Notes under the pieces: generated by a model
What the model was told of the DNA's origin: nothing
Seen by the model: only the letters and a program-made list of their open reading frames with translations
Database searches by the model: none
Shown here: piece by piece, positions 30,322 to 38,303 of the stretch
Position numbering within the stretch: position 1 is the stretch's first letter
How the letters are laid out: the number at the start of each line of letters is the position of its first letter
Position numbers and translations under genes: made by a program
Assembly (NCBI RefSeq): GCF_026262505.1
Contig: NC_067204.1
Span: 496,001 to 560,000, forward strand
Direction: 5' to 3'
DNA length: 64,000 bases
From: Trichomonas vaginalis G3
Lineage: Eukaryota; Parabasalia; Trichomonadida; Trichomonadidae

Positions 30322-30601
30322 TTTGAGAGGCTTTCGCTCGAGTTCTGATGCAGATCCCAACGCGAGCGAGAGTCTCTCAAGCAAGCTTCTAATTCGTAGC
30401 TAGAGTTTCACTCTTATGAACTGGCAGCCAATTTGAGAGACTTTCGCTCGAGATCTAATGAAAAATCAGAACTCGGCCAAAAATTGCCCAAACAGGCTTG
30501 TAATTCGTAGCTATAGTATTGATCGTATGGATGTGTTGCCAATATGAGAGACTTTCGCTCGATGTCTGATATTGCATCAGACATCGAGCGAAAGTCACTC
30601 A
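30322..30601. repeat. 111-base tandem hairpin array, three units
   Basis: Three units begin with TTTGAGAG(G/A)CTTTCGCTCGA or its TATGAGAG variant (starts about 30322, 30432, 30544). Two are joined by a TAATTCGTAGCTA linker (30390 and 30500). Unit 1 can fold its 18-base arm using G-U pairs. Unit 3 folds a 26-base arm (30545-30570 with 30576-30601) with one mismatch and a 5-base loop. Unit 2 keeps the left arm but its right arm is not complementary. No coding potential. Confidence 0.8.
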
Positions 30602-31640
30602 AAACAGCTTAGACATGTCTATTTTGACGGCATTAAATGATTTCATAGGAAATGTCTCAGTTGTTAATTAAGTTCACGTGAGCTTTTATGAATGAAAATA
30701 AGTAAAAAAAAAAAGAATTTTCTCAAAAAAAATTGTGTACGCATTGAAATTTTTATCTATAAATTTAGATATGTCATCAATAATATAATATAATTTTAAA
30801 TTCGTGGAGTACACTTGGGATAATTGAATATGGGCTACCCCATCCCAACCTCTCAAACTTCCTCTGAATTTGGACAAGGTATCCCAATCCCAAAGACCTA
30901 TCTGAATAAAATGAAATAAGTATATTATATATATTATTTATTTGCTAATAATGAGCATAAATCGCTAAAATTATGAAGAAATTAAAAATTAAAAATTAAA
31001 ATTAGAAAAAAATGTTGATTTAATGAGAGAATATTGTATAAAAATAGAATTATTAGCTAAAATACGTATTAATTTTATGATATTTCAATCACATTAACGA
31101 AAATCGCCCATTTTTAATTCAAATGGGCGGGAAAAAAAATAAAATTCCAAAAAAAATTGAATTGGGGAAACGATAGGGGACGGGATATGAGAAAACCCAT
31201 ATGTTTGGGAATTTTTCGCATCACTACTCCAAATTTTTTTCAAAATCAAAAAAATCGGATAAAAAAGTACGTTTGGAAAATTCATTTTTATCATGTTAGG
31301 AATTTTCTCACTTTTCTTCTGTTACAGAAATAAAGAAGCTAATATTGAAACATCATGAAATATAATTAATAGAGTTATGATGAAATTGAATCATTTTTGC
31401 ACAATAATAAGGATTTTATACTTTATTCAAATCCAACTTTGGAGGTATAAGTTTGATGCAAAGAAAATATTGGCATTTCTTTCAAATATACTAAGAATTA
31501 TCATCATTTGAATCATTTGATGAAAGATAAGATTTCAAAGAAATAATCAGAGTGGAATTCAAATGCAAAGTTCTTTGTGTTTCCATGCAAATCAAAATGG
31601 TTTTATATGCCTTCTAAATTTAATTTTTTTGAATATTATT

Positions 31641-32366
31641 TTATTCCGAAATCCAAAGGCAAAGAAGAACGCTTTTCAAAAATGATGAAAAGCATGACGT
31701 ACAAGTTTTCATTACATTTATGGAGTAAATATATGTGATATTTGACTCTTGGAACGTAGTATGCATGAATGATTGAGATCCAATATATGGAACTTTTTGC
31801 TTATAATATCTATATACGATTACTTCGTTCAAAGTATCATGATTATCGAAGCAAAATTGGGCACTCAGATCAACTACAGAATCAGGGATATATATTTTTT
31901 TTAAATATCGTGCACGGTTAAATGCACCAAATGCTACTCTAGATACAGTATTCGGAATCAAATAAGAAGTAACATTTTTACAGATAGGGAACTCATACAA
32001 AATCTTCATATCTTTCGAAAACAAAACACCATCTACAGAGGAGAAATAAGGGTTTTCTGGGTCAACATCTATATATTCAATAAGTCCATAATCGAATGGA
32101 TTAGTAGTGGCAATATTTTTAACATTTTTCGGCAGTAATAAGTATTTTAGTAAGTATGATAATGAAAAGCCATTATCATTTATAGTTACTAAACTGTTTG
32201 GTGACTTTATGTTATTTAATACAGGAAACCCATAAAACTGGTTTCCATTTAAAATCGTAAAGCCTTCTTTGATCAGAATATTTTTGATAATATTTTTGTT
32301 TACATCTGATGGTATAACAATGGTTTCATCACCGAAGAAATCTACTACTAATGTATCAGATGACAT
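31641..32366 (-). CDS. Short BspA-type leucine-rich-repeat protein, copy 2
   Basis: 241 residues from the ATG at 32366. It opens MSSDTLVVDFFGDETIVIPS and has the same layout as the copy at 25584: FYGFPVLNNIKSPNSLVTI, the block DVDPENPYFSSVDGVLFSKD, PNTVSRVAFGAFNRARYLKKIYIP, then YIGSQSFMHTTFQ. The C-terminus is hydrophobic (FSSFLKSVLLCLWISE). No signal peptide. It is head-to-head with a discoidin-like gene, separated by only 79 bases, so the two probably share a promoter region. The paralogue at 54704 is closer to it in sequence than the 25584 copy. Confidence 0.82.
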   Translation of the reverse strand: MSSDTLVVDFFGDETIVIPSDVNKNIIKNILIKEGFTILNGNQFYGFPVLNNIKSPNSLVTINDNGFSLSYLLKYLLLPKNVKNIATTNPFDYGLIEYIDVDPENPYFSSVDGVLFSKDMKILYEFPICKNVTSYLIPNTVSRVAFGAFNRARYLKKIYIPDSVVDLSAQFCFDNHDTLNEVIVYRYYKQKVPYIGSQSFMHTTFQESNITYIYSINVMKTCTSCFSSFLKSVLLCLWISE

Positions 32367-32445
32367 CCTTCAAACATTTAATGCAAACTTATAATTTCGT
32401 ATTCTAAACTTCATTAAATCCAAAAATATCACTTTTTCAAACAAA
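32367..32445. promoter_or_regulatory. Shared divergent promoter region (LRR / discoidin-like)
   Basis: 79 bases separate two divergent ATGs. For the plus-strand gene a TCACTTTTT initiator lies at 32429-32437, with the predicted +1 A at 32431, 15 bases before the ATG. No matching box is seen for the minus-strand gene, where GCATTAAATGTTTGAAGG directly precedes the ATG. Confidence 0.55.
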
Positions 32446-33096
32446 ATGATTTTTAATTTCATTTTATTGATCAGATGCGAATCAAATGGTATTTTCAAGA
32501 AATACTTCAATGAAAATATAGTCGAATTTGATGTCAGTGGAAGTTCCAAACAGTACATAAATGGTAGTTTGCAATTAACTAAACCTGAATACGCTATTTA
32601 TCAATGGGATAAAGGATATGATTGGTGTTCAACTTGTGAGCAATCCTATGATAAACATCCATACATTACTTTCTCACTGAAGTCGAAGAAAATTAAATTT
32701 AATAAATATTATATTCGTGCAGGCTGCTGCTATGGCAATTGCTGCTGCGAAGATGACTCTAATCGTTATTGCGCTGACTGTTGCCTCTATTCTTGGTCGC
32801 TTCAGATATCAAACGACAACAGAATTTGGAAAGATGTTCACAAGATAGAAAAAGACAACCACATGCGCCGCTGCAATGAGAAGACGTACGACTTGGATAG
32901 CTCTTACGAGGCTAGATTCGTCCGTGTTATTCAGAACGAGCCATGCCCAGGAAATCCTCCATGCATCGCAATCAACAAATTTGAGATTTTCGGAGATGTT
33001 TTGACTGATGATTCTCAGGAAGATTTCGTTTCTTTCCACGATGATGACGATGATGTCAGCATCATAGGACATATCTCTAAAAATATGCAGAAGTAA
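32446..33096 (+). CDS. Secreted Cys-rich discoidin-like protein, copy 3
   Basis: 216 residues with a short signal-like start (MIFNFILLIRCES). It keeps the family pattern: DVSGSSKQYINGSLQLTKP, YDWCSTC, the insert GCCYGNCCCEDD with two extra residues before RYCADCC, YSWSLQISNDNRIW, YEARFVRVIQN, and AINKFEIFG. It ends with the shared HDDDDDVSIIGHISKN tail. It is the nearest neighbour of copy 4, 393 bases downstream on the same strand, a tandem pair. Prediction: exported, soluble, disulphide-rich glycan- or surface-binding protein; ligand unknown. Confidence 0.8.
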   Translation: MIFNFILLIRCESNGIFKKYFNENIVEFDVSGSSKQYINGSLQLTKPEYAIYQWDKGYDWCSTCEQSYDKHPYITFSLKSKKIKFNKYYIRAGCCYGNCCCEDDSNRYCADCCLYSWSLQISNDNRIWKDVHKIEKDNHMRRCNEKTYDLDSSYEARFVRVIQNEPCPGNPPCIAINKFEIFGDVLTDDSQEDFVSFHDDDDDVSIIGHISKNMQK

Positions 33097-33471
33097 AATA
33101 AAGCAATGATTAAATACATTTTCTTAAAAAATATTGTCACTTTTTGAAAACTTATAATTTTTGATAAAAAATTTATAGCAATAAAATATGACAATAGGAT
33201 ATGCAAAATGATTTATATCCCTTTGTATCAACTTTATATATAAAAAACTTATCTATAACCTTGGAAAATGCCTTGTTTTTATGTTGATTATAATAGCAAA
33301 GAGCAGTCAATGCTTTTCATTTTTTTTTCCTTATCTAAAATCCGCTTCACAATGAGTGAAAATATAAACAGCATGTCAGGATATTTTAAATAGGAGTATT
33401 TTCAGTTATTTGTAAGGAAATTAGTGCAATTTATTTTGCGAAATCAATTCATCCTGTTTTGGTAAAAAATG

Positions 33472-33479
33472 TCACTTTT
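33472..33479 (+). promoter_or_regulatory. Initiator box of discoidin-like copy 4
   Basis: TCACTTTT with predicted +1 A at 33474, 16 bases before the ATG at 33490. An ATG at 33469 overlaps the box, which argues against that upstream codon being the start. Confidence 0.65.
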
Positions 33480-33489
33480 CTATTATAAA

Positions 33490-34152
33490 ATGTTTTTCCT
33501 TTTTTCTATCGCAAAATCTGAATCCAAAGCTGGGATATTTAGTAAAGTATATGATCAAAAAATAATAAACATTGATGTTAGTGGATCTTCTAAGCAATAT
33601 ATCAACGGAAGTAAACAAATGACTAAACCTGAGTATTCAATTTACCCTTGGACGAAGGAATATGATTGGTGTTCCAACTGTGGACGTACATATGAAGAAC
33701 ATCCTTATATTACATATTCCCTTCAGAACAAAAAGTTTAAAATTAATGGATATTTCATTAGGTGTGGCTGTTGCTATGATGGTTGCTGCTGCGAAGATGA
33801 CTACTTCGATTGCTTTGACTGCTGTCTATATTCTTGGTCGCTCCAGATTTCCGATGACAACAAAACATGGAAAGAAATTCACAGAATTGAAAAAGACGAA
33901 TCAATGAGAAGATGTAACGAAAAAAGTTACAATTTGGATAAGGAGTACATTGCAAAATATGTTAGATTGATACAAAATAAGCCCTGCCCTGGTTTCCCAC
34001 CATGCATTGCCTTAAACAAAATTGAATTTTACGGTGATGCAATAAATGCGGATAATTCTCAAGATGAGGAGTTTGTTTCTTATCATGATGATGACGACGA
34101 TGTTAGTATAATTGGACATATATCAAAGAATGGAAAAATGAATGAAAATTAA
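33490..34152 (+). CDS. Secreted Cys-rich discoidin-like protein, copy 4
   Basis: 220 residues. The start at 33490 (MFFLFSIAKSES) is chosen over the in-frame ATG at 33469 because the initiator box lies between them and the chosen start gives a signal-like N-terminus. Family landmarks: DVSGSSKQYINGSKQMTKP, YDWCSNCGRTYEEHP, GCCYDGCCCEDDYFDCFDCC, YSWSLQISDDNKTW, YIAKYVRLIQN, ALNKIEFYG, and the tail HDDDDDVSIIGHISKNG. Codon use differs between copies while the protein is kept, so the duplications are old and the protein is under selection (inference from reading; rates not computed). Confidence 0.8.
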   Translation: MFFLFSIAKSESKAGIFSKVYDQKIINIDVSGSSKQYINGSKQMTKPEYSIYPWTKEYDWCSNCGRTYEEHPYITYSLQNKKFKINGYFIRCGCCYDGCCCEDDYFDCFDCCLYSWSLQISDDNKTWKEIHRIEKDESMRRCNEKSYNLDKEYIAKYVRLIQNKPCPGFPPCIALNKIEFYGDAINADNSQDEEFVSYHDDDDDVSIIGHISKNGKMNEN

Positions 34153-35767
34153 AAAAAAAAGTTATTGATTTTGAACTTTTTGAAATACTAGAGTAAACTT
34201 GAAAATGTATTGATAGCATATAAAATCTTTAAAAAGAATAATTATCGAATCAATTTTTTTCATAAAGATAAGAATTGAAGATGCCATTATATAGATTTTA
34301 CATGTCATTCATTTAAATAAAACATAAATTGAATCAATCAAAGCTCAAAATTAATGTTTGATAAAAAAAAAGAAATTAATGTTAGACAGTTAATAGATAA
34401 CACTGACATTTGAGATGATCTCAAAAAAATTATGCTGTAATAAATTAAACAAAAATTGTATATTTTTTTGTTCTAATATTTGGGTAAAGAAAAGAATGGA
34501 ACAATAATTGCAATGCATGAAAAGCAAAAATATGATATTTTTCTATTACGAAGGATTAAAATAAAATAAATAAAATTGAAAAAAAAATATATTTTGCCTC
34601 AACTTTGCTTATATACTAATATTATACTAATATAAGAAATGCCCTAATAAATGCATGTCAATTGTGTATATGTGTGGAATTAAAATTGTAAAAAAAAATC
34701 AAAAACATTTCAAAAATGGAAATATTCAACATATTATTAGATATCAATCTCAGAACATGTATAGAGTCCTGTAATTCAGTCTAAAAGATCAGATGAAAAG
34801 CTGAAATCAGGAAATAAAACTTGTCATAAATAAAAAAGGATGATTAGGAATTGAATGAGTTCTCTCAAAAACATTCGATTAAGAATTTAAAAATATTCGA
34901 TTTTTCTTATGTAGGATCTAATTATCAAGTTATTTTATTCGGAATTTGAAAGGTACATTCACTAGGCGATAACAGTAAAATGGGATGAAAATAAGATAAA
35001 TAGCATCTCTATATAGTGCCTAACAATATTTATACGGGCCAAAAAAATTGGCTAGAGATTTGGCTAGTTAGAAAATTTAGAAAATTGAGAGGAATTTTTA
35101 TTTTCGAATTTTTTGGAAAGTTAAAATTGTGATTAAAAATCGTTTTCCGGGAGAACTAAGCATCTTATCATATATTTAAATCGATAAAAATATTAAATAA
35201 TAGTTGAATAGTATAAATACATGAAATTATGGCTGAATATACAGAAAAAATGAACATATTTGACATTTTTGAAAATTCATACATTAGTTGGTGACAGACT
35301 CATAAACTATACTTTAACTAAGATACTATAGATCTTCATAAGTGTTAATAGAATTACAAGGCTTACATATAGTGTTTAATATAATGATGCACATCATACT
35401 GGGATTTATTCCTTATTCATCTAGTTATTATAAGATTTACAACCCCATGAAAATTTAAAATTTTGTCAAAAATAGTGAATGTACCTTTGGAATTTGAAAA
35501 CGAAAAATGTAAATAATATACTTAGTATCTAATTTTTATTGAGATTTAATCAAAATGGTATTCAAAACCGCGAACAAATTTCAAAAAAAGTTTATTGAAA
35601 GTGAATTCAAAGAAATTATTTCAATTCGAGTCATTTGAATTCTGTTATAATGGGGGTATTATTGCTTAGATGCAAACACTTTACGGCAAACCCAAATCTT
35701 AGCTAAAAGTGACAGGAGAAAAAAACGTTTAGTATTAAAAAAAAGACCGATGAGAGCTTCGTTCGAA

Positions 35768-35837
35768 ATATAGAGGGAACTGAGAATGCGCAACCATTCT
35801 CAGGGAATATTGGATGCTATTCCCGTTCCCTCTGTAT
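35768..35837. other. Perfect three-way-junction structure, 70 bases
   Basis: Outer stem of 13 pairs (35768-35780 with 35825-35837, one G-T wobble); inner hairpin TGAGAATG/CATTCTCA (35781-35788 with 35795-35802, 6-base loop); inner hairpin GGGAATA/TATTCCC (35803-35809 with 35818-35824, 8-base loop). No unpaired base is left at the junction. It could be a structured RNA, a cruciform site or a terminus-like element. No known RNA family was recognised. Confidence 0.75.
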
Positions 35838-35874
35838 GGAAAATTGAGGTTTTCAAAGGGAGTTAAAATAATAT

Positions 35875-36110
35875 CAAATTTATACTAATTTACTTCAAAA
35901 TACAAAAGTATTTGACAGCTAAAATTAGTTACTTTAGCAAGCCTATCAATACCCTTTTACGATTATTGTTACTTTTTCGAAATAAAAGTAAAACAAATTT
36001 ATACTAATTTACTTCAAAATACAAAAGTATTTGACAGCTAAAATTAGTTACTTTAGCAAGCCTATCAATACCCTTTTACGATTATTGCTACTTTTTCGAA
36101 ATAAAATAAA
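35875..36110. repeat. 119-base direct tandem duplication
   Basis: Two copies start at 35875 and 35994 with CAAATTTATACTAATTTAC. They differ at one clear position (GTTAC versus GCTAC near 35969/36088) and at the right end. Near-identity means a recent duplication or a recombination hot spot. Non-coding. Confidence 0.9.
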
Positions 36111-36480
36111 TTTATTATCAAAAACCTTTTTTTTCTTAGTAAAAATAAAAATGTTATTTTATATCAAGTTTTTATTCATAAATTTTATAATGTTGTATAA
36201 ATTTCATTAAAATTTACGTACATATTAAGGTACTTATCTTCTACATATATAATCCTCATTAGATATATACATGATAAATAAAATTCATAAAACATTAAAA
36301 ATCAAAAAATTAGATGAACCTTGGCAATTAAACTTTATTAAATAATAGTTGTTTATAAATTATATTATATTATTATTTAATATTATTTTGATAATGAAGA
36401 TTTTATTTTGCAATAATATAAACGAAATTTTTTACCTTATGAACTTTTGATGGAAATATGCAAATTTAAAATAATAAAGA

Positions 36481-36607
36481 AAGCCGCGAGCGAAGCGATC
36501 GGCTTAGTTCGAAGATTTTGATTCAAATCTTTGCTGATCTGTAATTCGCGGAAGCCGCGAGCGAATCGAGCGGCTTAGGTCTAAGATTTTGATTCAAATC
36601 TTTGCTT
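36481..36607. repeat. 71-base double-hairpin repeat, two units
   Basis: Each unit has an AAGCCG/CGGCTT hairpin with a GAGCGAA-type loop and an AAGATTTTGATTCAAATCTT hairpin. Units begin at 36481 and 36552. The stem is 6 pairs in the first and 7 in the second. A TGTAATTCGCGG linker resembles the TAATTCGTAGC linker of the 30.3-kb array. Confidence 0.75.
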
Positions 36608-36676
36608 ATATTCCTTAAATTCTTTATGAAACTCTCAACAGTTCCATAAAAAATTTTAAATTCTAAACTGTCGAAA

Positions 36677-36710
36677 TTACCGAGCGGTAATCACACCCTT
36701 CACGGGTGTG
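36677..36710. repeat. Two adjacent small perfect hairpins
   Basis: TTACC-GAGC-GGTAA (36677-36690) is followed at once by CACACCC-TTCAC-GGGTGTG (36692-36710). A further GGTGTG copy stands at 36723. They lie about 290 bases upstream of the Myb gene. Confidence 0.7.
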
Positions 36711-36983
36711 TCACGTTTTACAGGTGTGTCGCTTTTAGCTAAAATTACCCCTACTCGATTCTGATAGTTCAATTCACATCTATAATATCATATTAAACAT
36801 ATAAGAACAATCTCTATTGGTTTGCGTAACATTAATATTTTGAATACATTACGCTCTATTCAATTTTTTATAAACCTTACTGAGTCTTTATGCATATATA
36901 CCAATAACTATTAATGTTCTTTATCTTTTTGTAAAAACTAAAACCGTTTTTACAAACTTCTCTCAAAAAATCGAATTCATATA

Positions 36984-36991
36984 TCAATTTT
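36984..36991 (+). promoter_or_regulatory. Initiator-like box of the Myb gene
   Basis: TCAATTTT with the +1 A at 36986, 13 bases before the ATG. It deviates from the consensus at one position (A for pyrimidine) but spacing is right. Confidence 0.45.
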
Positions 36992-36998
36992 GTTTTAG

Positions 36999-37487
36999 AT
37001 GTCTGAAGCAACTCAGGAGCCTATCAACAACAGAAAGGGAGCAAAGAAGCATAAATTCACACCAGAAGAAGATCAGTTACTCTTAGATCTTGTCAAGAAA
37101 TATGGTTTATTTGACTGGGAGTCCATTGCCGAAGAGATGGAAGATAGAACGGCGCGCCAATGCAGAGACAGATGGAACTATTACTTGAATCCAGATGTCA
37201 GAAATAATAATTGGACAGAAGAAGAAGAAAAATTATTATTAAAGAAATATGCAAGATATGGTCCAAAATGGTCCTTAATATCAAAGTTCTTTGATAATAG
37301 AACAGATGTTAACATTAAGAACCATTATATAGTCATGCAGAGGAAGACGGCAAGAAATGATCAACCTCCAAAGATTAAAACCATTCCTCCTGAAGTCCGC
37401 AGAATTGCCTTACAATCAACTATGGAGCCCAACCATGAATATTTCGATTTTCATTGGCATGAAAACCAATTTTCTGTTGAATTTTAA
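36999..37487 (+). CDS. Two-repeat (R2R3-type) Myb DNA-binding protein
   Basis: 162 residues. Repeat 1 (about 17-68) is HKFTPEEDQLLLDLVKKYG then WESIAEEM and CRDRWNYYLNP; repeat 2 (about 70-118) is NWTEEEEKLLLKKYARYGP then WSLISKFF and IKNHYIVMQR. The regularly spaced Trp/Phe residues and the recognition-helix residues of Myb repeats are present. The first Trp of repeat 1 is replaced by Phe, as is common in this family. A short tail rich in Pro, His and Phe follows. Trichomonads have very many such small Myb proteins, several of which regulate transcription through initiator-near sites. Target sites here are unknown. Confidence 0.9.
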   Translation: MSEATQEPINNRKGAKKHKFTPEEDQLLLDLVKKYGLFDWESIAEEMEDRTARQCRDRWNYYLNPDVRNNNWTEEEEKLLLKKYARYGPKWSLISKFFDNRTDVNIKNHYIVMQRKTARNDQPPKIKTIPPEVRRIALQSTMEPNHEYFDFHWHENQFSVEF

Positions 37488-38303
37488 CTTGTTAATCGCT
37501 AGAATTAAATATGTTTTTCAAAATATGTTCGTGTTTTAATTATGAGATATCATACGCTAATTAGCAACATTGCATATTTCTTGCAATAATATTTTTCAAA
37601 ACAATGAGTTGAATATCATATCTGCAGATTTATGGATATTTCTTGATAATAATATGAATTTGATCTGCTTTTGATCAATCTCGTTGTCTAAATGATAAAA
37701 TATTGCTGCTCGAAAATGTGAATCGTTCAATCAAAGATTTACAAGTTAAAATAGAAAGTATTTAATGTGTGCTTGCATTAGTTTGCTTCAACCACAATTA
37801 AAAAAAAATCAGAAATAATTTTCCAAATTTGGCTCAAAATAATGAATGGAAATTGTTAATAATAAACTGTAAATATCAAAAATCATTATATTAATATAAT
37901 TTACTCTTAATTTTAAAATTCAATTTCGTTTATGAAAATAGGTCAGTGATATAGCATTGCTAATATACGAACTCAAAATGTGGAGAATTTTAATGACAGA
38001 TGTTACAATGATATACTATGCTGAAATTTCAAAAATCAAAATATGGCTGGGAGTAGTTTTACTGATTATCATGTAAGCAATCTTGTTTCTGTCATTAATT
38101 GATAACTGATTTTGATTACATCCTGAAATCACAACAACATTTCTGTAAGGTTCAAGGAAAAAATAAGCAAAATTACACTTGGTAAATAGGTCAACCATGA
38201 CAATGAATTTATCATCAATATCAATCAAATAAAACTATAAAATCGCTTATTTTAATATGATTATTTACAAACAAAAATAATATTATCTAATCAAAAACTA
38301 GAT
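37488..38303. other. Intergenic stretch, nothing recognised
   Basis: AT-rich DNA between two convergent genes. The short minus-strand frame around 38016-38228 has no clear start signal or family resemblance. Confidence 0.5.

Larger units (their letters stand above)
28453..31640. other. 3.2-kb gene-free stretch rich in hairpins
   Basis: No supported gene. Reading frames here are short and low-complexity. The stretch contains several GC-rich hairpins (28850, 30101-30601) listed separately, in otherwise very AT-rich DNA. Confidence 0.6.
34153..36998. other. 2.8-kb gene-free stretch with structured elements
   Basis: No supported gene. It holds a three-way-junction fold (35768), a 119-base tandem duplication (35875), a 71-base hairpin repeat (36481) and a hairpin pair (36677), each listed separately. 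34.2-35.7 kb is plain AT-rich DNA. Confidence 0.6.

Noticed and set aside
33662-33955. Secondary frames inside the fourth discoidin-like gene
   Set aside because: Other-frame shadows of the Cys-rich coding region; similar shadows appear in all four copies.
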